A stretch of DNA of 23,606 nucleotides from Candidatus Humimicrobium oleiphilum (GTDB lineage: Bacteria; Actinomycetota; Humimicrobiia; Humimicrobiales; Humimicrobiaceae). Position 1 is the first letter of the stretch, and each line of letters begins with the position of its first letter. The position numbers were made by a program, and so were the translations under genes. The notes under the pieces are model-generated. The model was not told where the DNA came from and made no database searches. It saw only the letters and a program-made list of their open reading frames with translations. Positions 15,451-23,434 of this stretch are shown piece by piece. The stretch is taken from assembly GCA_002304935.1 (NCBI GenBank), contig DBPS01000033.1, forward strand, positions 21,323 through 44,928, given 5' to 3'.

Positions 15451-15566
15451 TTTTTTAATCCTCTTTGATGCAACTTGCAATAATAGCACTAAAAAGATTA
15501 AAAATGAATATAGTTTTCATTCATTATGAAATTTATATAAATAGATATTTTTATATCCGGACACCA

Positions 15567-16370
15567 TTATGTAATTGCAGAGATTTTTTTAAGAAAAACA
15601 TAATATTCACTAATATTATTTAAAAAAAATCCTGCCCTTGTTGAAGATGTCTTGTCAGGAGCAATTTTTACATTGATTCCTTCATTATTTTCAATAAAAA
15701 GATTTTCATCCGTTATGTCATCGCCAATACATAGCTTTAAATGATTACAGGATTTAAGTATTTTGCCATATTCATTCATTGTTGCTTTTATTGCCAGACT
15801 TTTGTCTACATCATCAGGAACAACTTCAAGGACTTTTTTCAGATTAAGAAGCCTGGCAGAATATCTGTTTGTCATCTTAAGAAAATCAATTTTCATTTCG
15901 TTTATTTTTTCTATGTCTGAATCTCTTATATTTCTATAATTAACTGCAAATGAATTTTCTTTCTGCTCAAAAACAACTCCCCTGATTTTATTATATTTAT
16001 CCATAATAAAATTGATTATGGGGATTATGTTTTCTTTCGCTTTTTCTGCCTCTCTGGCTATCTTTGTTACTGAACCTTTGAATCTGATCTCAGAACCATG
16101 GCATCCGAAAAGATTAACATTCTCCGATATATCATTTCCCAGAAAAGATTGGAGCTCACTTATTTTTCTACCTGAGACAATACCTGTTATTATCTTTTTA
16201 TTTTTCAGGATTTTATTTAGTATGGATATACCTTTTTTTGAAAGCCTGACATTTTCCGGATTTCTTTTTATTGAAACAAGAGTTCCGTCAAAATCAGAAA
16301 AAATTAGTATCTTGTCAAAAGATTTTATATGATCTAAAACATTATCGAGTTCTTTAAGTAAATCTATCAC
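15567..16370 (-). CDS. otsB: Trehalose-6-phosphate phosphatase OtsB
   Basis: OtsB removes phosphate from trehalose-6-phosphate to give trehalose. It is a HAD hydrolase: motif I is SDFDGTLVSI (25-34, nucleophile D26 and acid D28), motif II is TGIVSGR, a lysine of motif III lies in the cap-to-core return (KKVLEVVPDDVDKSLAIKA), and motif IV is CIGDDITDENLF. Length of 267 matches the family. The start is GTG at 16370 with a modest AGG seven bases upstream. It is 63 bp downstream of otsA on the same strand with no terminator between, so the pair is an operon. Confidence 0.95.
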   Translation of the reverse strand: MIDLLKELDNVLDHIKSFDKILIFSDFDGTLVSIKRNPENVRLSKKGISILNKILKNKKIITGIVSGRKISELQSFLGNDISENVNLFGCHGSEIRFKGSVTKIAREAEKAKENIIPIINFIMDKYNKIRGVVFEQKENSFAVNYRNIRDSDIEKINEMKIDFLKMTNRYSARLLNLKKVLEVVPDDVDKSLAIKATMNEYGKILKSCNHLKLCIGDDITDENLFIENNEGINVKIAPDKTSSTRAGFFLNNISEYYVFLKKISAIT

Positions 16371-16433
16371 TATCTGCCTGTACTTTTTTTTAAGATAATT
16401 CCAATATTTTGCAAAAAATATAGGAATTTTTTC

Positions 16434-17876
16434 TTATTTGTTTTTGCAAACCAGCTCTATAAATGAATGTATTATAGTATCCAGCCAGTAAAAAACATCT
16501 CTTTCTTTTACTATTTCACGCATTTTGATCAGCTTATCTCTTTTTTCTCTGATGTCCATCTCAAGGGCATCTTTTATGCTGTCAGCAACTCCTTCTATAT
16601 CATAAGGATTCACCATTATAGCATATTCTTTTAACTCCTGTGCAACACCTGCAAATTTGCTCAATATCAGCACACTGTCTGTTTCTGATCTTACAGCAAT
16701 ATATTCTTTGGCAATAAGGTTCATTCCGTCTTTTAAAGGAGTGACCAGGCATATATCGGATAGCTTATAATATGAAACAAGCTTTTCCTGACTAAAGGAT
16801 TTGTAGATATAGTTTATGGGAGCCCATAATCCTTCTGCAAATTTGCCATTTATTCTGCCAACCATTTCATCAATTTCCTTTTTGAACCTTTCATATTCCT
16901 GTATTTTTGTTCTTGTTGGAACTGCAATCTGAATAAAGACTACTTTATTGCGATAATCAGGATATTTGTCAAAGAATCGTTCTATAGCTCTGAATCTTTC
17001 TTTTAATCCTTTTGTATAATCAAGCCTTTCCACGCTTAATATGAACCGGGTGTCTCTGGAAAATGCTTTTATATTTTTTATGAATTTGGATTTTTCTTTT
17101 TTTTCTCCCAGTTTTCGAAAATTTTCGAAGTCGATGCTTATTGGAAATTCCCTGGCATAAATAGCTCTGTTCTCATAACTGACTTTAAATTGATTAAAAT
17201 CGGGTTTTAGTTTTAAGATCTCCTTACATGCTGCTAGAAAATTAACGGCATCTTTTTTGGTCTGAAAACCTATTATATCGCAGCCCAAAAGCCCTTTTAT
17301 TATTTCCTTATTCCATGGAAGAGCACTTAAAATCTCATAATTGGGAAAAGGAATATGCAAAAAGAAAATTATTTTTAAATTTGTATTATTATGTCTTAAT
17401 ATCTCAGGCACAAGCATAAGATGATAATCATGGACCCAGACAATATCATTTTTTGCTATGACAGATATTATTTCATTGGCAAATTTTTTATTTATCCTAT
17501 GATAAGCTTTCCAGTAATTGTGATCAAAAAAACTTTGGAATAAAAAACCATGAAAGAGAGGCCATATTGTCCTGTTTGAAAAACCTCCGTAATAATCCTT
17601 TATCTCATTTTCATTAAGCCTGACAAATTTAAGTTCATATTTTTTTAAGCCATTACCTTCTTCTATCACTACTCTGTCCCCTGTTTCCCTGTTGGTTCCG
17701 GAAACTCCGCTCCAGCCTATCCAGAGTCCTCCTATTCTCTGCAGCAAAGGGTCGAGTGCAGTTACAAGACCTCCCACTGTTTTTTTATAGATTATTTTTC
17801 CGTCTATTTTGCTAACAGAATAAGGCACTCTGTTTGAGACTATCAATAATCTTTTATCTTTCAGGTATTTATTCAT
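16434..17876 (-). CDS. otsA: Trehalose-6-phosphate synthase OtsA (GT20)
   Basis: OtsA joins glucose from UDP-glucose (or another NDP-glucose) to glucose-6-phosphate. Signatures are LLIVSNRVPYSV (10-21), GGLVTALDPLL (35-45), GLWIGWSG (50-57), the active-site VHDYHLMLVP (148-157), FFLHIPFPNYEI, the donor-binding VERLDYTKGLKERF, and the C-terminal VTPLKDGMNLIAKEY with catalytic Asp/Glu contacts. Length of 480 is typical. An AGGGGG site lies five bases before the ATG. A TATAAT-like -10 is on the minus strand at 17931-17936, though no good -35 accompanies it. It is divergent from the DUF5752/treT pair across 126 bp, so the two trehalose routes may share control. Confidence 0.97.
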   Translation of the reverse strand: MNKYLKDKRLLIVSNRVPYSVSKIDGKIIYKKTVGGLVTALDPLLQRIGGLWIGWSGVSGTNRETGDRVVIEEGNGLKKYELKFVRLNENEIKDYYGGFSNRTIWPLFHGFLFQSFFDHNYWKAYHRINKKFANEIISVIAKNDIVWVHDYHLMLVPEILRHNNTNLKIIFFLHIPFPNYEILSALPWNKEIIKGLLGCDIIGFQTKKDAVNFLAACKEILKLKPDFNQFKVSYENRAIYAREFPISIDFENFRKLGEKKEKSKFIKNIKAFSRDTRFILSVERLDYTKGLKERFRAIERFFDKYPDYRNKVVFIQIAVPTRTKIQEYERFKKEIDEMVGRINGKFAEGLWAPINYIYKSFSQEKLVSYYKLSDICLVTPLKDGMNLIAKEYIAVRSETDSVLILSKFAGVAQELKEYAIMVNPYDIEGVADSIKDALEMDIREKRDKLIKMREIVKERDVFYWLDTIIHSFIELVCKNK

Positions 17877-18002
17877 AAAAACCCCCTGATATTGAAATTT
17901 TAAACAGTAAAGGCTCGGATTTCTTTTTATATTATAACAAACTGATCATAATTAGAACCTGACGGATTTTAAAAAACAAATAAAATATGATAAGTTATTT
18001 AC

Positions 18003-18680
18003 ATGAAAAAAAATAAAATAAAGGCTTTTGAGTTTTATAACTGTGTTATGCTGATAAGTCCTACAGGACAAAAAGCATCAAATTTAAAAGAATTTTTAAA
18101 TATAGTTGAAGAGTCAGAAGACAAGGTAGTTTTTCATCATCTGTATCAGTCGCCGTTTAAAAATGAATTCAAGGTATTAGAGTACCCTAATGATTTTGCC
18201 CAGTGGGCTGCAACTTCTCTCGAAGATATGGCTCTGGCTGAAAAGTTTGCTAACTTTGACCCTTATAATTTCAATAATGTGAATGAAGCAAAAATTGCAG
18301 TTATGGAAATAATAGAGGAACATTTATGGGATCTGGTGACTGTTCCGTGGGTAAGGCCGGGTTTTGAATTTTATTTCTCAAGTTCCACAACAATAATATT
18401 CAGACTGGATATGAGAGCATCCAGCCTTGCAGAATTTTACGATTGCATAAAACAGGCTCCTCTGGGCTCAATTTATTATCATTTTTATGAAGCAAGAAAA
18501 AGAAATAATGATAAAGAAAAAGATGATTTTTCTTCATGGCTGATAGAAGAATTGGATGAAAAAGAGGCTGCCGGAGATTTAAAAGAAATAGATTTTTATT
18601 TTTATAGTCTTATCGAAGCCAAAGAAAAAATACTAACAATAATCAGACACAGATTGCACAAAAATGAACAAGTTAAATGA
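18003..18680 (+). CDS. DUF5752 protein linked to TreT
   Basis: The protein is soluble and appears to contain two related halves. Each starts with a Phe-Tyr-rich strand (AFEFYNCVMLISPTGQKASN and FYFSSSTTIIFRLDMRASS) and continues to a His-Tyr block (VVFHHLYQSPF and SIYYHFYEARK) and a WA/WL segment (FAQWAATSLEDMALAEKFAN and FSSWLIEELDEK). It resembles the DUF5752 family, often encoded beside trehalose synthase TreT; its biochemical role is unknown. It overlaps treT by 17 bp in a different frame, which suggests translational coupling and joint function. No clear Shine-Dalgarno precedes the ATG. The duplicated HxxY layout hints at an internal duplication. Confidence 0.87.
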   Translation: MKKNKIKAFEFYNCVMLISPTGQKASNLKEFLNIVEESEDKVVFHHLYQSPFKNEFKVLEYPNDFAQWAATSLEDMALAEKFANFDPYNFNNVNEAKIAVMEIIEEHLWDLVTVPWVRPGFEFYFSSSTTIIFRLDMRASSLAEFYDCIKQAPLGSIYYHFYEARKRNNDKEKDDFSSWLIEELDEKEAAGDLKEIDFYFYSLIEAKEKILTIIRHRLHKNEQVK

Positions 18681-19887
18681 TTACGCAGATATTGTCGGAA
18701 AAAATTATATCAATCAGCTTAAGTCTCTTGCGATTAATCTTAAAAAGAAAAAAGTTATCATGGTTAATTCCACTAAAGACGGTGGCGGGGTTGCAGAAAT
18801 ACTTCACAGGCTTGTACCGCTTTTAAATGAGCTTGGCATTCAGACAAAATGGGAGACGATAAGTGGAGATAGCGACTTCTTCAATACCACCAAAAACATA
18901 CATAATGCTCTTCAGGGACAAAAAATTTGTTTTCCCAGGGAAATGCTGGAGCATTATCTTGAAGTCAATAAAAAAAATTCAGAAAAATTTGAATTTAGCG
19001 AAGATTTTGTTTTTATTCATGACCCTCAGCCGCTTCCCATTATCAGACATTTCAATAAAAACAAAAGTAAATGGATATGGAGATGCCATATTGATCTTTC
19101 CAAGCCCGATCTGAGCTTATGGAAATTTTTAAAATCGTATCTGCTTCAGTATGATGCAAGCATTTTTTCCATAGCCAAGTTTACCAGGGTTCTTCCCCAT
19201 CCCCAGTATCTTGTGCCACCTTCAATTGACCCTTTAAGCGATAAGAACAAAGAGCTTGAAAAAAGCGAAATAGATGATGTTATCTCATCATTTGGCATAA
19301 ATTCTGACAAACCAATAATTTTACAGGTTTCCAGATTTGACAGATTCAAGGGCCCTCTGGGAGTAATAAATGCTTACAGAATGGTTAAAAAGGAGATAAA
19401 CTGCCAGCTTATACTTGCCGGGGGAGAAGCCAGCGATGATCCTGAAGGGAAAATCGTCTATGATGAAGTCCGTCAGGAAGCGGGAAATGATCCTGATATA
19501 AAACTACTTCTTTTAAAGCCTAACAGTAATATAGAGATTAATGTTCTTCAGAGAATAGCAGATGTAATCATTCAGAATTCAAGCAAAGAAGGTTTCGGCC
19601 TGGTTGTCACAGAAGCTCTCTGGAAAAGAAAGCCAGTAATCGGAGGAGCTGTTGGAGGAATAACACTACAGATAATAAATCATCAGACAGGTTTTTTAAT
19701 TCATTCCGATGAAGGTGCTGCTTTCAGAATCAGATACTTGTTAAACAGAAAGCATATCAGTGAAAAAATGGGCAAACTTGCCAGAGAATATGTTTTAAAT
19801 AATTTCTTAATCACTCGCCATCTTAGGGATTATCTATCGATAATGATAGCTCTTGAAAACAAGAACAAGCACATTGTTCAGCTTTAA
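18664..19887 (+). CDS. treT: TreT-type trehalose synthase (GT4 glycosyltransferase)
   Basis: TreT makes trehalose directly from an NDP-glucose and free glucose, reversibly, in one step. The N-terminal acceptor site is NSTKDGGGVAEILHRLVPLL (35-54), typical of TreT. Further marks are FIHDPQPLPIIR and WIWRCHIDLSKPD. The GT4 donor domain has ILQVSRFDRFKGPLGVINAY, LILAGGEASDDPEG and the EX7E-like SKEGFGLVVTEALWKRKPVI. Length of 407 fits. The gene overlaps the DUF5752 gene by 17 bp; its ATG has no strong ribosome site of its own, so coupling to upstream translation is likely. Direction and donor preference (ADP-, UDP- or GDP-glucose) cannot be inferred. Confidence 0.93.
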   Translation: MNKLNDYADIVGKNYINQLKSLAINLKKKKVIMVNSTKDGGGVAEILHRLVPLLNELGIQTKWETISGDSDFFNTTKNIHNALQGQKICFPREMLEHYLEVNKKNSEKFEFSEDFVFIHDPQPLPIIRHFNKNKSKWIWRCHIDLSKPDLSLWKFLKSYLLQYDASIFSIAKFTRVLPHPQYLVPPSIDPLSDKNKELEKSEIDDVISSFGINSDKPIILQVSRFDRFKGPLGVINAYRMVKKEINCQLILAGGEASDDPEGKIVYDEVRQEAGNDPDIKLLLLKPNSNIEINVLQRIADVIIQNSSKEGFGLVVTEALWKRKPVIGGAVGGITLQIINHQTGFLIHSDEGAAFRIRYLLNRKHISEKMGKLAREYVLNNFLITRHLRDYLSIMIALENKNKHIVQL

Positions 19888-19907
19888 ATAATCCTGATTA
19901 CATTTTT

Positions 19908-19976
19908 GCCATAGCAGACCAGATATCCTTTAATTATAATCATAAGTCAGATAATTCCTGGCAAATCTGCTATGGC
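19908..19976. repeat. Long imperfect hairpin after treT
   Basis: GCCATAGCAGA (19908-19918) pairs perfectly with TCTGCTATGGC (19966-19976). CCAG (19919-19922) then pairs with CTGG (19958-19961) across a four-base bulge (CAAA), and AATTAT (19932-19937) with ATAATT (19951-19956). The plus-strand tail is TTTAAAGC, not a T-run, so it is not a canonical terminator. It sits 20 bp after the treT stop and 68 bp before the convergent SPFH gene end. Candidate roles are a bidirectional 3' stem, a small mobile inverted-repeat element or a structured RNA. Confidence 0.6.
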
Positions 19977-20044
19977 TTTAAAGCAACCTATCTTCTATAA
20001 TCTTTGATTTTTAATTTTCCGGACATGACAAAAATCATACAATT

Positions 20045-21013
20045 TTACTTGTTTTTTTCCGTAGGAACCGGTGTGATTCCGGCTGCATCCGTAACAATTG
20101 TCTGGACTTTGTCTGAATCAACAATAAATTTAACATTTTCTTTTAATGCATTTTCAACAGTCTCAAGTTTTTTAAGTATCTGGGCATTTCCAATAAAATA
20201 TTTATCAGCAGCTTCATTAACAACTTTTATCCTGTCTGCATCCGCATTGGCAACAACCTTGATGGATTCTGCCTTGCCTTCAGCTGACAATATTAATCCC
20301 TGTTTTACTCCTTCAGCTCTTTTAATTTCTGCCCTTTTCTCTCCATCTGCCCTTGTTTCCATAGCGGTAGCAAAATCATTGGCTGCTATTTTTTCCTGCT
20401 CAGCTTTGACAACATTATTCATGGAAACCTGTACATCGGCAGGAGGCTCGATTTTCTGAATCTCACATCTTAATACTTCGACTCCGTAACTTGCAGTTTC
20501 TTTGTCAAGCACTTCTTCAACCTTGGTATTAATAGAAGCTCTGTTTTCATTTGCATCAGTAAGAGTCATATTTCCAATGACTGCCCTGAGTGTTGTCCTT
20601 GCAAGACTGGTAAGCTGTGAGCGATGGTCATCAACATTGTAGACACTTGCTTTTACATCTACTATTTTATAATAGACAACAGCATCAACTTCTGCATTTA
20701 GCTTGTCACGGGTTATCACCATCTGTGGCGGTATATCAACCATCTGTTCGGTTATGTTGACTTTATACATTTTTTCAAACACAGGAATTATCCATGAGAG
20801 CCCCTGATCCCTTGTTCTCATATATTTTCCGAATCTTTCAATAATTCCTTTCTGTGTAGGCCTTACAGTCCTGAAACCTGAAAGAAAATATATCAGTATT
20901 CCTATGATTAATATTACCAGTCCCAGATAAAATATTGTCTGCAGAAGATTTACGGCTCCTATAATAAGCATTATCAAACCGACAAGAAAAATAATAATTC
21001 CGAATATTCCCAT
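20045..21013 (-). CDS. SPFH/band 7 (stomatin-like) membrane scaffold protein
   Basis: SPFH proteins form large membrane-attached assemblies that organise lipids and regulate membrane proteases. Two hydrophobic segments (about 3-20 and 27-45) anchor the protein. The SPFH domain (46-215) has RTVRPTQKGIIERFGKYMRT, GLSWIIPVFEKMYKVNI and DVDAVVYYKIVD-like strands, with LRAVIGNMTLTDANENRASI at the oligomer interface. A long Ala/Glu-rich helix follows (AEQEKIAANDFATAMETRAD to KYFIGNAQILKKLETVENAL), typical of stomatin/QmcA relatives. Length of 322 is normal. AGGAG lies six bases before the ATG. No NfeD partner is beside it, unlike many stomatin operons. It is downstream of, but separated by 243 bp and a terminator from, the next membrane gene. 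Confidence 0.94.
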   Translation of the reverse strand: MGIFGIIIFLVGLIMLIIGAVNLLQTIFYLGLVILIIGILIYFLSGFRTVRPTQKGIIERFGKYMRTRDQGLSWIIPVFEKMYKVNITEQMVDIPPQMVITRDKLNAEVDAVVYYKIVDVKASVYNVDDHRSQLTSLARTTLRAVIGNMTLTDANENRASINTKVEEVLDKETASYGVEVLRCEIQKIEPPADVQVSMNNVVKAEQEKIAANDFATAMETRADGEKRAEIKRAEGVKQGLILSAEGKAESIKVVANADADRIKVVNEAADKYFIGNAQILKKLETVENALKENVKFIVDSDKVQTIVTDAAGITPVPTEKNK

Positions 21014-21203
21014 TTTTTCTCCTTTTCTGCCTTATGCATTTTTTTATAAATATGAATAATATGAAAACAATGTTCTGCCTGATATTATTAAAAATTCTTA
21101 ATATGAAAGCATTTAAGCAAAACTTAAAAAGCCTGTAAAAAATCAATTATTACAAATTAGAATATCAAAGTTTAAATAAAGTGTCTATTTTCAGCAGATA
21201 AAA

Positions 21204-21237
21204 AAACAAGCCGGAAGTAGAATATCCCGGCTTGTTT
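21204..21237 (-). terminator. Strong intrinsic terminator of the 159-residue membrane protein gene
   Basis: AAACAAGCCGG (21204-21214) and CCGGCTTGTTT (21227-21237) form a perfect 11-bp stem with a 12-base loop. On the minus strand the stem runs into TTTATCTG after Ts, giving a run of about seven T. It lies 20 bp past the stop codon. Confidence 0.85.
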
Positions 21238-21256
21238 ATAAATTTTTAAAGGCCTT

Positions 21257-21736
21257 CTAAACCTGGGTATTATTATCTTCTTTACCATGATTTGCAGTAT
21301 CTTCTTCTACTTTAGCCACACTTTCATCTTTTTCAATATCTTTATCATTTTTCATGCCATAGTTTAAATATCTCTTGGCGACAGGATCATTTATCCTTTT
21401 CCATACAATAGCACCAAAAATAGTCCCTACAGGAAAGAATATAACCATGGTAACCACAAGAGCTGCCCTCGTAACCGGAACTGCCCAGCCTTTTCTTATA
21501 TAAAGTCCTACAAGTGAAGCTACATAAAGTCCCGGTATTACAAATGAGAAGATGTCTGGAGAATCTGTAAATTTTCCGGCCATATGAACACCAGGCATCC
21601 AGTCAGGAATCCAGCTTAACCAATTAAAAGACATCAGCCCCAGCCAGGTTATTACACCTGCTACCCACAGCAATATCATTACTCCGCCAAGGACTTTTTT
21701 CCCTTCTTCAATTTCTTTTTTTGTTAATTCAGTCAT
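21257..21736 (-). CDS. Multi-pass membrane protein of unknown family (159 aa)
   Basis: Three hydrophobic segments (about 15-36, 62-79 and 88-113) are separated by short loops. The first loop (FNWLSWIPDWMPGVHMAGKF) is Trp/Pro-rich. The third helix runs into GTIFGAIVWKRINDPVAKRY, a pattern I have seen at the ends of small bacterial membrane proteins. The C-terminal tail (125-159) is charged and acidic, presumably cytosolic. AGGAG lies six bases before the ATG and a strong terminator follows, so the gene is well expressed as a single or last unit. The DUF2807 gene lies 78 bp upstream, so operon membership is possible. I cannot assign a function. Confidence 0.85.
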   Translation of the reverse strand: MTELTKKEIEEGKKVLGGVMILLWVAGVITWLGLMSFNWLSWIPDWMPGVHMAGKFTDSPDIFSFVIPGLYVASLVGLYIRKGWAVPVTRAALVVTMVIFFPVGTIFGAIVWKRINDPVAKRYLNYGMKNDKDIEKDESVAKVEEDTANHGKEDNNTQV

Positions 21737-21814
21737 TATTTTCTCCTTTTTTTATTTAAATAGAAATTTTTATACAGAATGCATCAGAGCCAGGATAATA
21801 ATTATGCCTCCAGA

Positions 21815-22561
21815 CTAATCAGCACTCTTTATATTTCCTCCCCCTGAAATGCTCTGTCTGATTGAAGGGCTGCCGCTGTATTCAACACTTCCCAATCCTG
21901 AGATATTTACATCCAGGTTCTGGATAACATTCACTTTGGCGCTGCCCGCTCCCGATATTATTATTTTGCAGTCATTGCTTGCCATGTTTTCTGCATTGTA
22001 TGAACCTAATCCGGAAATATGGATTTCCTGGGTTTTAACTTCTCCCTCAAGATCTATCCTTCCTGCTCCTGAAATCATAGATTTGGTACTGTCTCCTGTT
22101 ATCTTCATATCTATATTGCCAAGCCCGCTTGATGAAATATCTAGTCTTTCAATATCAATGTTTTCATTTCCGTTTATTGAACCTGCTCCTGAAAGCTTGA
22201 TATCTTTTATTTCTTTTACAATCAGTTTAAAGACAATATCTTTGGTAGGAATAACAGATGTATAACCGAAACCTTTCTTCATGCCGATATAAAGCGTTTC
22301 TGACTTTACTTTAATATCCAGTCTTTCAATAATATTATCTTCTGCTTCTACAAAAAGCGCCTCTTCCTGCCCCTGGCTTATTTCAATTTTTCCTACACCT
22401 GAAAAATTCAAAGAATTAAAACCACTGACATTAAATTCTTTTGTTATTATTTCTCCAGAGCCTTTTATTGTCAGACCTTTTAAATTTATACAGGAGCTTA
22501 AAAACAAGCTGGCAGTTATTAAAACGACAATCAGAAATATTATTTTTGATTTGATTTTCAT
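21815..22561 (-). CDS. DUF2807 (head-GIN domain) lipoprotein
   Basis: A signal peptide (about 5-20) ends in lipobox LFLSSC with C24, predicting an exported, membrane-anchored lipoprotein. The mature part is a series of beta strands broken by Ser-Gly turns that alternate in type: SGVG, SGAG, SSGLG, SGAG, SGLG, SGAG, SGLG and SGGG, spaced about 18-20 residues in the second half. This is the head-GIN/DUF2807 pattern and implies a right-handed beta-helix or beta-sandwich. Function in the family is unknown, with adhesin and envelope roles suggested by name only. It is 15 bp downstream of the DUF4097 gene, so co-transcription is near certain. The ribosome site is GGAGGTGAT six bases before the ATG. 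Confidence 0.92.
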   Translation of the reverse strand: MKIKSKIIFLIVVLITASLFLSSCINLKGLTIKGSGEIITKEFNVSGFNSLNFSGVGKIEISQGQEEALFVEAEDNIIERLDIKVKSETLYIGMKKGFGYTSVIPTKDIVFKLIVKEIKDIKLSGAGSINGNENIDIERLDISSSGLGNIDMKITGDSTKSMISGAGRIDLEGEVKTQEIHISGLGSYNAENMASNDCKIIISGAGSAKVNVIQNLDVNISGLGSVEYSGSPSIRQSISGGGNIKSAD

Positions 22562-22576
22562 TTAAATCACCTCCAT

Positions 22577-23434
22577 TTATTTATAGTCAAGCAATATTCT
22601 GCCTGACGTAGTATTTATATTTATATCAAAATCTCCACTGTCCACATTTCCTTTTATACCCTGTCTGTCAGCATAATTTACTTTTGCATTAAAATTATTC
22701 TCAATTTTTCCTGAAACTGATGATAAATCAAAAATGAAAGAGCTGTCTTCCGGAACTGTCAGGCTGACAGCACCTGAAACACTGGAAATATCTATATCAT
22801 CTTTTAGTTCTTTCAGATTCACTAAAGCTTCCCCGGACACAGTTTTAATATGGATTGTACCAGCTGAATCATTGACCAGGCACCTGCCTGAAGTATTTTT
22901 TATTTCAATTCTGCCGGATTCTATATTATTAACATCAATTGCTCCTGATACGCTTTCCGTAATAAGCTCTTCTATTCTTATTTCTTTTATCTCTATTTTG
23001 GCAGAGGTCGTACTTATTTTTGCTGATGCTTTAATATCTCTGGGAATACTTATTTCCAGACTCAGTTCAGAAATATCGAAAAACCCAAAACCCACTACTG
23101 AGGGATAAATGATTTCTATATCAAGCTCTTCATTTACTTTATGAATGCTGAGTTCAGGAGTTTTACCGCCGATATTTGTTTTTATTTTTCCCTTGAGATC
23201 TGCTTTGATTTTATCGCCATCATTTGTAATTACTTTTACCGGCGTACTTACAGATGAAATATTTATCTCCTTTATACCTAAAGCATTAATTTCCTCAGTC
23301 TGCGAAATATCATTCGTGCTTGAAGAAAGTTGCTTAAGGCCGCCTGTAGAGTAAAACAGGGAGATTGCAATTACAAGTGAGCCGGCTGCAATTATAGAAA
23401 GCGCTATTAAAAATTTTTTCATCCTAGAGCTCAT
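22577..23434 (-). CDS. DUF4097 family beta-strand repeat membrane protein
   Basis: A short cytosolic N-terminus (MSSRMKK) and one membrane helix (about 8-28) precede an external domain of beta repeats. Each repeat ends in a V-S-G or T-S-G turn: ESVSGAIDV, NTSGRCLV, KTVSGEALV, SSVSGAVSL, SSVSGKIEN and NTTSGRILL, spaced about 20 residues, as in DUF4097. I chose the first ATG (23434) because GGAGG lies seven bases upstream; a second ATG four codons later has a poorer site. The start overlaps the 3' end of the preceding membrane protein by 11 bp, indicating translational coupling. The usual neighbours of this family are a PadR-like regulator and a DUF1700/HAAS protein. Confidence 0.92.
   Translation of the reverse strand: MSSRMKKFLIALSIIAAGSLVIAISLFYSTGGLKQLSSSTNDISQTEEINALGIKEINISSVSTPVKVITNDGDKIKADLKGKIKTNIGGKTPELSIHKVNEELDIEIIYPSVVGFGFFDISELSLEISIPRDIKASAKISTTSAKIEIKEIRIEELITESVSGAIDVNNIESGRIEIKNTSGRCLVNDSAGTIHIKTVSGEALVNLKELKDDIDISSVSGAVSLTVPEDSSFIFDLSSVSGKIENNFNAKVNYADRQGIKGNVDSGDFDININTTSGRILLDYK

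Noticed and set aside
20004..20459. Long plus-strand ORF over the SPFH gene
   Set aside because: Ser/Leu/Ala-rich antisense translation of the Ala/Glu-rich helix of the SPFH protein; no ribosome site.
21849..22265. Plus-strand ORF over the DUF2807 gene
   Set aside because: Antisense shadow produced by the regular repeats; lacks a ribosome site.
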